Below, piece after piece: positions 43,556 to 52,290 of a DNA stretch of 55,329 nt. Source of the DNA: UPXZ01 sp964634605 (GTDB taxonomy: Bacteria; Bacteroidota; Bacteroidia; Bacteroidales; Paludibacteraceae); assembly GCA_964634605.1 (NCBI GenBank), contig CAZWLJ010000018.1, positions 1-55,329 on the forward strand. Reading direction: 5' to 3'. The first letter of the stretch is position 1, and each line of letters starts with the position of its first letter. The notes beneath the pieces were generated by a model. That model did not search any database. It was not told where the DNA came from and saw only the letters and a list, made by a program, of their open reading frames with translations. Made by a program: the position numbers and the translations under genes.

Positions 43556-44499
43556 TGAACAGAATATTTGAATACTTAAAAAAATATAACAGTTACTATT
43601 ATCTTCTTTTGGCATTTGTATGCCTTACGCCCTGGGTTACACCTCCGCTTGCTTTATTTTTGGGGCTTGTTTTTGCATTAACTCTCGGTACTCCTTTTCC
43701 CGTATTTACCAAAAAAGCATCAAAATACTTACTTCAAATAGCTGTAATTGGTTTAGGATTCGGTATGAATCTTACAGAATCGCTCAAAGCTGGTGCTGAT
43801 GGAATACTGTTTACGATAATTTCGGTTATAAGCATGATGGTATTAGGCATTCTGACTGGAAATTTATTAAAGGTCAATAAAGTCAGCTCTTACTTAATAT
43901 CAAGTGGTACAGCCATTTGCGGTGGAAGTGCTATTGCTGCTGTAGGACCCATAGCCAAAGCTGATGAAAGCCAGATGTCGGTTTCACTGGCTACGGTTTT
44001 CATTCTGAATGCTATTGCCCTGTTTCTTTTCCCGATCATCGGACACTGGCTGAGTTTGAATCAGCAACAATTCGGAATATGGGCTGCTATTGCCATTCAC
44101 GATACCAGTTCGGTGGTTGGTGCGGGTTCAGCTTATGGTGAAGAGGCTCTGAAAGTTGCTACAACGGTAAAATTAACCCGCTCGCTCTGGATTATTCCGC
44201 TATCGGTGTATACAATGTTTTATTTCAAATCAAAAGGTGAAAAATTGTATATTCCATGGTTTATTCTGTTCTTTATCATTGCCATGTTATTAAATACTTA
44301 CCTGAATATTTCAAAAGAGATTACCTCCATCATCGTTACTGTATCACGCCAGTGCCTCACTCTGACACTGTTTTTTATCGGAGCCGGATTATCACGTAAT
44401 ACTTTAAAAAATGTTGGCTTAAAGCCACTGTTACTGGGAATTATATTATGGATTTTTATTGGATTGATTAGTTTAATCTTCATTTATTTCAATTATTGA
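43555..44499 (+). CDS. YeiH-type putative sulfate exporter (UPF0324)
   Basis: A 314-residue membrane protein with about 10 hydrophobic helices. I use ATG 43555, one codon into the frame, overlapping the holA stop by one base. Family segments are LLQIAVIGLGFGMNL, SSGTAICGGSAIAAVGPI, WAAIAIHDTSSVVGAGSAYGEEAL and VKLTRSLWIIPL. The YeiH family is annotated as a putative sulfate or sulfonate exporter, but transport has rarely been tested. It sits mid-operon between holA and a peptidase gene; no sulfur gene is close except the SQR-like gene about 3.5 kb upstream. Confidence 0.9.
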   Translation: MNRIFEYLKKYNSYYYLLLAFVCLTPWVTPPLALFLGLVFALTLGTPFPVFTKKASKYLLQIAVIGLGFGMNLTESLKAGADGILFTIISVISMMVLGILTGNLLKVNKVSSYLISSGTAICGGSAIAAVGPIAKADESQMSVSLATVFILNAIALFLFPIIGHWLSLNQQQFGIWAAIAIHDTSSVVGAGSAYGEEALKVATTVKLTRSLWIIPLSVYTMFYFKSKGEKLYIPWFILFFIIAMLLNTYLNISKEITSIIVTVSRQCLTLTLFFIGAGLSRNTLKNVGLKPLLLGIILWIFIGLISLIFIYFNY

Positions 44500-45173
44500 T
44501 GAAACGGATTTCTATATGGTTTGCTATTTTAATGATTGGAATATTTTCTTTTTCATGTGTGGAAAAAAATAATAATGAAAATACTGAAAGCACATCAGCC
44601 GATTCAGTAATGATAAAATCTCAACCGGAGATAATTGACTGCAACTATACTTTCGAAGAAGCAACAGCTGGTTCGGGTGCTCCCCAAAAGATTATTGATG
44701 AGCTGGTTTTACTGGATTTGAGATATTATTCCACCGACAATCAAATACACAAGGGTCAGGTTCTTACAAATAAAAAAATTGCAGATGATATTACCGAAAT
44801 GTTTGATTTTATGCTATCAATACATTTTCCTATCTACCGGGCTGTTCCTATCGTTCGGTACGGCTGGGATGATAACCGGTCAATGGCTGCCAATAATACT
44901 TCAAGCTTTTGTTACCGGAATATAGCCAATTCAAAGCGGAGGTCAAAACATTCATACGGCATGGCTATTGATATTAATCCCTATTTCAATCCTATCCGTT
45001 TTAAATCGCCCAATCAAAATCGCCCTAATATTCCCGAAGGTGCTGTGATGGATACCACAATTGCAGGTACATTGCATTCGAAACATCCCGTGGTACTTGA
45101 ATTTAATCAGAAAGGTTTCAGATGGGGGCATCATTTCAGACGTTATTTCGACAATCATCATTTCGAAAAATAA
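44499..45173 (+). CDS. M15-family D,D-peptidase-like lipoprotein
   Basis: A 224-residue protein, starting at ATG 44499 with a one-base overlap on the yeiH-type gene. It has a lipoprotein signal (MKRISIWFAILMIGIFSFSC). The M15 (VanY/D-Ala-D-Ala carboxypeptidase-like) zinc motifs are present: SKHSYGMAIDINPYFNP with His and Asp ligands, and FRWGHHFRRYFDNHHFEK with the final His ligand region. It probably cleaves peptidoglycan stem peptides in the periplasm. It ends the amn-GNAT-holA-yeiH operon. Confidence 0.87.
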   Translation: MKRISIWFAILMIGIFSFSCVEKNNNENTESTSADSVMIKSQPEIIDCNYTFEEATAGSGAPQKIIDELVLLDLRYYSTDNQIHKGQVLTNKKIADDITEMFDFMLSIHFPIYRAVPIVRYGWDDNRSMAANNTSSFCYRNIANSKRRSKHSYGMAIDINPYFNPIRFKSPNQNRPNIPEGAVMDTTIAGTLHSKHPVVLEFNQKGFRWGHHFRRYFDNHHFEK

Positions 45174-45194
45174 AAAGTCAATTTATCTGCTTCA

Positions 45195-45229
45195 TTTGAT
45201 TACAAAATAAATAAAATAAAGTATCTTTG
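45195..45229 (+). promoter_or_regulatory. Promoter for maeB
   Basis: TTTG (45195-45198), 23-base spacer, TATCTTTG (45222-45229), 52 bases before the start codon. The -7 box is perfect; the spacer is at the long end. Confidence 0.6.
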
Positions 45230-45280
45230 TGCGTTTTTTTAAAGTAAAAACACAGATTAACTTACAAAGTAAAAATTAAA

Positions 45281-47584
45281 ATGGCTAAATTCACAAAAGA
45301 AGATGCACTGCTTTATCACTCGCAGGGTAAACCCGGAAAAATAGAAGTTGTTCCTACCAAACCTTACAGTTCACAGCGGGATTTGTCGCTGGCTTATTCG
45401 CCGGGAGTTGCCGAACCATGCCTCGAAATTGAAAAAGATCCTTCAAAAGCATACGATTATACATCCAAAGGTAATTTGGTGGCCGTAATTTCCAACGGTA
45501 CTGCAGTACTTGGATTGGGCGATATAGGTGCGGGTGCCGGCAAACCTGTGATGGAAGGAAAAGGATTGCTTTTTAAAATATTCGCGGGGATTGATGTGTT
45601 TGATATTGAGGTGGATGAAAAAGATCCAGAAAAATTCATACAGGTTGTAAAAGCAATTTCACCCACTTTCGGTGGAATAAACCTGGAAGATATCAAAGCA
45701 CCCGAATGTTTTGAAATTGAAGAAAGGCTGAAAGCCGAACTCGATATACCCATAATGCACGACGATCAGCACGGAACGGCAATTATTTCATCGGCGGGTT
45801 TACTGAATGCACTTGAAATCATCGGGAAACGGATAGAAGAAGTAAAAATCGTGGTTAACGGGGCTGGTGCTGCCGCTAATTCATGCACCAGACTTTACAT
45901 GGCATTGGGGGCAAAACTGGAGAACATCGTAATGGTTGATTCAAAGGGAGTTATCAATACGAAGAGAACTGATTTGAATGAAAGAAAAAAGCCATTCGCA
46001 ACCAGCAGAGATATTTCCACGCTTGAAGAAGCTGTAAACGGATCAGATGTTTTTTTGGGACTCTCAGTGGCCGATGTTTTGACTACTGAAATGGTTCAGA
46101 GCATGAACGAAAATCCGATTGTTTTTGCGCTCGCCAATCCGAATCCCGAGATTGCATATGAAAAAGCTATTTCAGCCCGACCGGATATTGTTTTTGCTAC
46201 AGGCCGTTCAGATCATCCGAATCAAATCAACAACGTTCTGGGATTTCCTTACATTTTTCGCGGTGCTCTTGATGTGAGGGCTAACTGTATAAATGAGGAA
46301 ATGAAGATTGCTGCAGTCAGAGCAATAGCCGAGCTGGCTAAAAAACAGGTTCCTGACGTGGTAAACTCTGCTTACGAAATGAAAAAAATCAGTTTCGGTC
46401 GTGAATATATTATTCCAAAACCACTCGATCCCCGCTTACTTACAACCGTGGCACCTGCTGTGGCCAGGGCAGCCATCGAATCGGGAGTGGCATCAAATAT
46501 CATCACCGACTGGGAAGCTTACGATCATCGGTTACATCATATCATGGGTCTGGATCACAAGATGTTACGTTATTTCTACGATACAGCCCGCCAGAACCCC
46601 AAACGGGTTGTTTTCTCCGAATCTCTTCATATAAATATGTTGAAAGCAGCCGAACTGGCACTTTCAGAAGGTATTTGTCATCCTGTTTTGCTTGGAAACG
46701 AGGAAAAACTGGCTAATGTAGCTGCCGAAAATGGCATTGATCTGACAGGAATAGAAATCGTGAATTTAAGGCACGACAGGGAAGAAGCACGCCGTACGCG
46801 CTATGCCAGAATTTTGGCTGAGAAGCGACATCGTGACGGAATGACATTTGAGGAAGCATATGAGAAGATGTACGAACGAAATTATTTCGGTATGATGATG
46901 GTTGAAACGGGCGAAGCCGATGCATTGATTACCGGTATTATTACAAAATACGAAGATTCAATCAAAGCTGCCAAAACGGTAATAGGTATCCGTCAGGGAT
47001 TGAATAATATTGGTGCAATGCATATTATGAACACCAAAAAAGGTACTTTCTTTCTGGCTGACACATTGTTTAATCGTCACCCTTCACCTGAAACAATTTT
47101 TGATGTGGCAAAACTTACCTACGATACCGTGAGGTTTTTTGCACATGAACCGGTGATGGCGCTTCTTTCTTATTCCAATTTCGGCTCTGACAAGGATGGA
47201 AGCCCTGCAGCTATGCACGGAGTAGTCAAAAAACTGCACGAACACTATCCTGAAATGATTGTTGACGGTGAAATGCAGGTAAATTTTGCACTTAATAAAG
47301 ATTTGCGTGACTCAAAATTTCCATTCTCACGCCTGAAAGGAAAAGATGTAAATACATTGATTTTCCCGAACCTGAATTCTGCCAATATGGTTCAGAAAAT
47401 GATGCTCGAAATGGGATTGGCCGAAACAATAGGACCTATCCAGATGGGACTTAACAAACCGGTGCACATTCTGGATGTTGAAAGTTCAGTTCGTAATATC
47501 GTGAATATGACTGCAATAGCCGTTCTGGATGCCATGGTTGAAGAACGGATAAAAAATGGTGAAGTCAGCAGGATAGGAGAGTAG
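45281..47584 (+). CDS. maeB: NADP-dependent malic enzyme with phosphotransacetylase-like domain
   Basis: A 767-residue bifunctional-type malic enzyme converting malate to pyruvate and CO2 with NADP+. Residues 1 to about 430 are the malic domain: SLAYSPGVAEPCLEI, GTAVLGLGDIGAGAGKPVMEGKGLLFK, NLEDIKAPECFEIEERL, MHDDQHGTAII and the NAD(P) loop VVNGAGAAANSCTRL. Residues about 430-767 are a phosphate acetyltransferase-like domain (RVVFSESLHINMLKAAELAL, ADALITGI, PVMALLSYSNFGS), which in MaeB proteins is mostly regulatory, sensing acetyl-CoA. It is a single gene with its own promoter and terminator. Confidence 0.95.
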   Translation: MAKFTKEDALLYHSQGKPGKIEVVPTKPYSSQRDLSLAYSPGVAEPCLEIEKDPSKAYDYTSKGNLVAVISNGTAVLGLGDIGAGAGKPVMEGKGLLFKIFAGIDVFDIEVDEKDPEKFIQVVKAISPTFGGINLEDIKAPECFEIEERLKAELDIPIMHDDQHGTAIISSAGLLNALEIIGKRIEEVKIVVNGAGAAANSCTRLYMALGAKLENIVMVDSKGVINTKRTDLNERKKPFATSRDISTLEEAVNGSDVFLGLSVADVLTTEMVQSMNENPIVFALANPNPEIAYEKAISARPDIVFATGRSDHPNQINNVLGFPYIFRGALDVRANCINEEMKIAAVRAIAELAKKQVPDVVNSAYEMKKISFGREYIIPKPLDPRLLTTVAPAVARAAIESGVASNIITDWEAYDHRLHHIMGLDHKMLRYFYDTARQNPKRVVFSESLHINMLKAAELALSEGICHPVLLGNEEKLANVAAENGIDLTGIEIVNLRHDREEARRTRYARILAEKRHRDGMTFEEAYEKMYERNYFGMMMVETGEADALITGIITKYEDSIKAAKTVIGIRQGLNNIGAMHIMNTKKGTFFLADTLFNRHPSPETIFDVAKLTYDTVRFFAHEPVMALLSYSNFGSDKDGSPAAMHGVVKKLHEHYPEMIVDGEMQVNFALNKDLRDSKFPFSRLKGKDVNTLIFPNLNSANMVQKMMLEMGLAETIGPIQMGLNKPVHILDVESSVRNIVNMTAIAVLDAMVEERIKNGEVSRIGE

Positions 47585-47616
47585 GGTTCTGATAAATACA
47601 AGTGATTTTCTTAATT

Positions 47617-47652
47617 AAAAAATGCCTCTTGACTTAAAGAGGCATTTTTTTT
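47617..47652 (+). terminator. Rho-independent terminator after maeB
   Basis: AATGCCTCTT / AAGAGGCATT, 10-bp perfect stem with a six-base loop, followed by eight T and preceded by an A-run, so it may work in both directions. Confidence 0.93.
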
Positions 47653-47751
47653 GATTATTGGTAATGAAAAATTAAAACTTAGAACGCTTCTAAATTTTAA
47701 TTTTATGAATTAAATATGTATTATTCTTTTTCTTTATATTGTATTAATTTA

Positions 47752-47759
47752 TATCTTTG
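47752..47759 (+). promoter_or_regulatory. -7 box for the nrf cluster
   Basis: TATCTTTG matches the -7 consensus and lies 58 bases before the nrfH start. No convincing -33 element is present at normal spacing, which may mean dependence on an activator. Confidence 0.5.
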
Positions 47760-47817
47760 AAAAGTTTTTAATACTCATTCACATTACTGACTTCAACCGA
47801 AGAAAAATATCATAATT

Positions 47818-48411
47818 ATGAAAATCAGACAATTCATAAACAAGATATTGCCAACCAGAGGATGGAAAATATTTGCCATAATAATGCTGGGTATTATTTG
47901 CGGACTGGGAATATTCACGGTGTATGCATCGCGTGCCTGGAGTTATGTTTCCAACGATCCTGAAACCTGCATTAATTGTCATATCATGGGACCATTTTAT
48001 GCTACCTGGAATCACAGTTCACATGCACGCAATACTGTTTGTAATGATTGCCATGTGCCACATGACAATGTCTTTCGCGAGTATTATTTTCATGCCATAG
48101 ATGGACTACGCCACTCAACGGTGTTTACATTAGGTATGGAGCCTCAAGTACCGCAGGCTATTTCGGGAAGTCAGTCAGTAATAATGGAAAATTGCATACG
48201 CTGTCACACCCAGCTGAACACAGAATTTGTGAAAACAGGCACTCAAACATTCAAAATGATAGAGAAAAGTAATGGTATGGCCTGTTGGGATTGCCACAGG
48301 GATGTACCTCACAGCGGAAAAAACAGTCTTTCGTCGACTCCCAATGCACTCATACCTTATCCTGCTTCAGAAGTACCTGAATGGTTGAAGAAAGTAATGA
48401 AAGAGCCCTGA
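47818..48411 (+). CDS. nrfH: Cytochrome c nitrite reductase small subunit (quinol-oxidising, NrfH)
   Basis: A 197-residue membrane-anchored tetrahaem cytochrome c that oxidises menaquinol and feeds electrons to NrfA. An uncleaved helix lies at about residues 20-42, followed by four CxxCH haem sites: CINCH 51-55, CNDCH 75-79, CIRCH 126-130 and CWDCH 156-160. The first is in ETCINCHIMGPFYATWNHSSHA, typical of the NapC/NirT/NrfH family. nrfA follows in the same direction with a 148-base gap. Confidence 0.94.
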   Translation: MKIRQFINKILPTRGWKIFAIIMLGIICGLGIFTVYASRAWSYVSNDPETCINCHIMGPFYATWNHSSHARNTVCNDCHVPHDNVFREYYFHAIDGLRHSTVFTLGMEPQVPQAISGSQSVIMENCIRCHTQLNTEFVKTGTQTFKMIEKSNGMACWDCHRDVPHSGKNSLSSTPNALIPYPASEVPEWLKKVMKEP

Positions 48412-48559
48412 CCGGCTGATACGGGAAATTAAGAAGTCCTGATTTTTTTATGATGCGTAATCAATCTGTTATAAATGAATTTAACGCCTCGATAACATTA
48501 AATTAACTCACTAAATTTCTGCTGAATAAGTGGATAATAGTGTCAAGTTGCTTAAAACT

Positions 48560-50044
48560 ATGGAAAAGAAATTAAAATCCTGGCATGGCTGGGGCCTATT
48601 TATTTTAGCAATGCTCGTCGTTTTTGGCCTGGGAATGTTAGCTTCGTCTATTCTAAACCGCAGGGCTGAAATTGCAAGTGTATTTAACAATAAGAAAACA
48701 GAAATTATTGGTATAGAAAGCCGTAATGAAGTATATGCCGATAATTATCCCAGAGAGTATCAAACCTGGCTGAAAACTGCTGACACTACATTTGTTAGCA
48801 AATACAACAGCAGCCAGGCTGTAGATATACTTGCCCAGCGACCAAATATGGTGATTCTGTGGGCTGGATATGCATTCTCAAAGGATTACACCTCACCACG
48901 CGGACACATGCATGCTGTAGAGGATGTTACCCGTACATTGCGTACGGGAGCACCGATGAGTGATAAGGACGGACCACAACCGGCTACCTGCTGGACATGT
49001 AAAAGCCCTGATGTACCCCGGATGATGGGAGTACTGGGTGTTGACTCTTTTTATCACAGAAAATGGGGCTCTATGGGTTCTGAAATAGTAAATCCGATAG
49101 GATGTGCGGACTGTCACGAACCAGAAAATATGAATCTGCAAATCAGTCGTCCGGCACTTCGCGAAGCATTCGAGCGCCGGGGGAAAGATATTACAAAAGC
49201 CACACATCAGGAAATGCGCTCGTTGGTATGCGCACAGTGCCACGTGGAGTATTATTTTAAGGGCGAGGGTAAATACCTTACTTTTCCCTGGGACAAAGGT
49301 ATGACTCCTGAAGATATGGAAAAATATTACGATGAAGTACAGTTTACAGACTATACACATGCATTAAGCCGTGCACCGATTCTGAAAGCTCAGCATCCTG
49401 ATTATGAAATTGCTCAGCTTGGAATCCACGGACAGCGCGGTGTGGCTTGCGCCGACTGCCACATGCCTTACAAAAGCGAAGGAGGGGTGAAATTCAGCGA
49501 CCACCACATCCAAAGTCCGCTGGCTAAAATGGACCGTACCTGTCTGGTATGCCACCGTGAAAGTGAAGAAACCCTTCGACAGAACGTTTATGAACGCCAG
49601 GCAAAAGTATTCGAAACTCGCGACCGCCTCGAAACCGAATTGGCTAAAGCCCACATTGAAGCCAAATTTGCCTGGGACAAAGGAGCAACCGAAGCACAAA
49701 TGAAACCAGTACTCGACCTTATCCGTCAGTCACAATGGCGCTGGGATATCGGTGTGGCTTCACACGGAGCTTCATTCCATGCACCGCAGGAAATTCAGCG
49801 GATTTTAAGTCACGGACTCGACAGGGCATTGCAAGCTCGCCTGGCAAATGCCAAGATCCTGGCTAAACTTGGTTTCACCGGCGATGTACCTATGCCCGAC
49901 ATTTCAACTAAAGCTAAAGCGCAGAAATACATAGGGCTGGATATGGATGCCGAACATCAGGCAAAAGAAAAATTTATGAAAGAAGTTGTTCCTCAATGGC
50001 TCCAAAATGCCAAAGCAAAAAATAAAATTGTTGCTTCCAGATAG
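48560..50044 (+). CDS. nrfA: Ammonia-forming cytochrome c nitrite reductase
   Basis: A 494-residue pentahaem enzyme reducing nitrite to ammonium with six electrons. I start at ATG 48560 (MEKKLKSWHGWGL); a GTG 30 bases upstream is possible. Haem sites are the catalytic CWTCK at 144-148 (lysine ligand, hallmark of NrfA) and CADCH 182-186, CAQCH 224-228, CADCH 297-301 and CLVCH 328-332. KSEGGVKFSDHHIQSP is the conserved segment after haem 4 with a distal haem ligand. An amino-terminal hydrophobic helix (GLFILAMLVVFGLGMLAS) suggests a signal anchor. It works with NrfH on the outer face of the inner membrane, conserving nitrogen as ammonium. Confidence 0.97.
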   Translation: MEKKLKSWHGWGLFILAMLVVFGLGMLASSILNRRAEIASVFNNKKTEIIGIESRNEVYADNYPREYQTWLKTADTTFVSKYNSSQAVDILAQRPNMVILWAGYAFSKDYTSPRGHMHAVEDVTRTLRTGAPMSDKDGPQPATCWTCKSPDVPRMMGVLGVDSFYHRKWGSMGSEIVNPIGCADCHEPENMNLQISRPALREAFERRGKDITKATHQEMRSLVCAQCHVEYYFKGEGKYLTFPWDKGMTPEDMEKYYDEVQFTDYTHALSRAPILKAQHPDYEIAQLGIHGQRGVACADCHMPYKSEGGVKFSDHHIQSPLAKMDRTCLVCHRESEETLRQNVYERQAKVFETRDRLETELAKAHIEAKFAWDKGATEAQMKPVLDLIRQSQWRWDIGVASHGASFHAPQEIQRILSHGLDRALQARLANAKILAKLGFTGDVPMPDISTKAKAQKYIGLDMDAEHQAKEKFMKEVVPQWLQNAKAKNKIVASR

Positions 50045-50073
50045 AATTTTATAGTTTTGATGATTATAGATTC

Positions 50074-50111
50074 CTGCCAAAGTTATTTACTGAACTTTGG
50101 CAGACTTTTTT
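50074..50111 (+). terminator. Terminator between nrfA and ccsB
   Basis: CTGCCAAAGTT / AACTTTGGCAG, 11-bp perfect stem (50074-50103), then ACTTTTTT. It separates nrfHA from the maturation genes, or lets only part of the transcription through. It overlaps the TTG at 50097, which argues for the later ATG as the ccsB start. Confidence 0.88.
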
Positions 50112-50126
50112 AAAAAATATTTTATT

Positions 50127-51383
50127 ATGTGGAAACATCCCTGGGGGTATAAAGAAGCTTTTATAATAAGTTCAGGACTGGTTGTTACCGGATTATTCTT
50201 ACATCTAATCACGGGAGGAATTAATTCTGAATTTTTACAATTTCCCATTAATTTAATTACCGGTGCAGTATATATTATATTGTTAGTTGTTTTATCGGTA
50301 TTGTCAAACAGGAACAAGACATTACGCTGGTTTTCCGGTATGGAAGCAAGCATCACCTCTATTGCTGTTTTTCTCGTACTGGTGATAGTAATGGGGCTAA
50401 CACGCCAGTCGGCAATGCCCGATAAAACCGGACTTACCGGAGTTCTTGGCTTTCGCAATATGCTTTCGTCGTGGGAGTTTGTGCTCACATTCATCTATCT
50501 CATCACCGTTCTTGGACTTACCACACTTCGCAGGTTGAGACATTTCTGCTGGAAGAAAGACATTCCGTTTATATTCAACCACTTAGGGCTATTTATTACA
50601 CTCGTATCTGCCATTCTTGGTAGTGCCGATATGCACCGCTGGCAAATGGTGGTTGGCAAGGAAGCACCCGAATGGCGCGCTGCAGATGAAAAGGGAAAAA
50701 TGGTGGAAATGGATTTGGCTATCGAACTCAATGATTTCACCATTGATGAATATCCGCCAAAATTGATGCTCATTGATAACCAAAGCGGAAAAACCCTGCC
50801 TGAAAAACAACCGGCGGCGCTTTTGATTGAAAATTCACATACTACAGGCAGCCTGCCCGGCTGGACTATAACTACAAACAGATTGCTCGAAAACTCGGCA
50901 CCGGTAGTTGGCAAAGACAGTATTCAGTTTGTGGAATTTCATTCAGTGGGTGCGGCAGCGGCGGTATATGTAAAAGCAAAAAACAATAAAAACGGAAAAA
51001 GCACATCAGGCTGGGTGAGTAGCGGGAGCTATCTTTTCCCGTATCACGCGCTGAAACTGGACGAAAAGGTGAGCCTTGTAATGCCCGATCGTGAACCGAA
51101 ACGCTTTGCTTCCGATGTCACCGTTTTCACAAAAGACGGGAAAAGAATTCAATCTGTCATTGAAGTGAATAAACCGCTGAAGGTAAACGGATGGAAAATA
51201 TACCAGGTAAGCTACGATGAGCGCATGGGTAAATGGAGTAATATCAGCAAATTTGAACTGGTGAAAGATCCGTGGATAGTATTGGTTTATACCGGAATTA
51301 TCATGATGATTCTGGGTGCTATGGGTCTGTTTATTTCAGGTAAATCAGCACCAAAATCTTCTGAAAATCAGTTAAATGAATAA
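50127..51383 (+). CDS. ccsB: Cytochrome c biogenesis protein ResB / CcsB
   Basis: A 418-residue membrane protein of the ResB (Ccs1) family, one half of system II cytochrome c maturation; it holds apocytochrome and haem at the periplasmic side. I start at ATG 50127 (MWKHPWGYKEAF), after the terminator. Hydrophobic helices are at about 12-34, 40-60, 70-90 and 120-160, then a long periplasmic beta-rich part, with KPLKVNGWKIYQVSYDERMGKWSNISKFELVKDPW and a final helix, the usual ResB ending. It lies 12 bases before ccsA. Confidence 0.9.
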   Translation: MWKHPWGYKEAFIISSGLVVTGLFLHLITGGINSEFLQFPINLITGAVYIILLVVLSVLSNRNKTLRWFSGMEASITSIAVFLVLVIVMGLTRQSAMPDKTGLTGVLGFRNMLSSWEFVLTFIYLITVLGLTTLRRLRHFCWKKDIPFIFNHLGLFITLVSAILGSADMHRWQMVVGKEAPEWRAADEKGKMVEMDLAIELNDFTIDEYPPKLMLIDNQSGKTLPEKQPAALLIENSHTTGSLPGWTITTNRLLENSAPVVGKDSIQFVEFHSVGAAAAVYVKAKNNKNGKSTSGWVSSGSYLFPYHALKLDEKVSLVMPDREPKRFASDVTVFTKDGKRIQSVIEVNKPLKVNGWKIYQVSYDERMGKWSNISKFELVKDPWIVLVYTGIIMMILGAMGLFISGKSAPKSSENQLNE

Positions 51384-51395
51384 ATTACATGTAAA

Positions 51396-52187
51396 ATGAC
51401 CTGGGATAATTTTATATATTTCGCTGTACCGGCTGTACTATTATGGGCAGCAGGAGCATATATGGCATTGAAGGAGCAAACAAAATCAGCCTGTCTGTTT
51501 ACAATTTCAGGAATCCTGATTTTCGCGTGTTTCATTCTCGGAATGTGGATTTCACTCGAACGACCTCCTCTTCGTACCATGGGCGAAACCCGACTCTGGT
51601 ATTCATTTTTTCTGCCGGTAGCCGGACTAATAACCTATGCACGCTGGAAATTTAAATGGATACTTTCCTTTGGAAGCGTTCTGGCTTTGGTGTTTATTTG
51701 CATTAATTTATTCAAACCCGAAATTCATAATAAAACCCTGATGCCAGCACTTCAAAGTCCATGGTTTGCACCTCATGTGATTATTTATATGTTTTCGTAT
51801 GCTGTACTCGGTGCAGCTACTGTCATCGGGTTGTATTTTTTATTACGGAAAAACGACAAACATTTCAATCAGGATGTTATGAATCTGATTGATAATCTCG
51901 TTTACATCGGGACAGCATTTCTGACCATGGGAATGCTCATCGGAGCAATCTGGGCAAAAGACGCCTGGGGACATTACTGGAGCTGGGATCCGAAGGAAAC
52001 CTGGGCGGCAGCTACCTGGCTTGGCTATCTGTTTTTTATTCATTATCGAAATCACAAGCCCTTAAATACAAGGAATGCACTCGCAGTGTTGGTGATTTCT
52101 TTCCTGCTGCTACAAATTTGCTGGTACGGTATCAATTACCTTCCGTCGGCACAGGGAGCAAGCATTCATACTTATAGTCTTGACTGA
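51396..52187 (+). CDS. ccsA: Cytochrome c biogenesis protein CcsA (CcmC/CcsA haem handler)
   Basis: A 263-residue membrane protein with about eight helices and the tryptophan-rich WWD haem-handling motif (WGHYWSWDPKETWAAATW, about residues 188-205). Histidines in APHVIIYMFSYAVLG and in the final helix region are candidate haem ligands. With CcsB it exports haem and ligates it to CxxCH sites, which NrfH (4) and NrfA (4, plus CxxCK) need in number. The lysine-ligated CxxCK haem of NrfA can need a dedicated maturation protein in some bacteria, so this linked CcsBA copy may serve NrfA specifically; that is an inference. Confidence 0.93.
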   Translation: MTWDNFIYFAVPAVLLWAAGAYMALKEQTKSACLFTISGILIFACFILGMWISLERPPLRTMGETRLWYSFFLPVAGLITYARWKFKWILSFGSVLALVFICINLFKPEIHNKTLMPALQSPWFAPHVIIYMFSYAVLGAATVIGLYFLLRKNDKHFNQDVMNLIDNLVYIGTAFLTMGMLIGAIWAKDAWGHYWSWDPKETWAAATWLGYLFFIHYRNHKPLNTRNALAVLVISFLLLQICWYGINYLPSAQGASIHTYSLD

Positions 52188-52290
52188 TTTTTTATTAACC
52201 GGAATAACGGGACATCATTGAGTTAAATTGAGCTTTTTTTAAATTTTGCATAGTATTCAATAAGTTTACATTAAAAAAAAAGAAATTATT

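Noticed and set aside
50097..50126. Upstream TTG start for ccsB
   Set aside because: It lies inside the stem of the nrfA terminator; ATG 50127 gives a normal ResB amino end.
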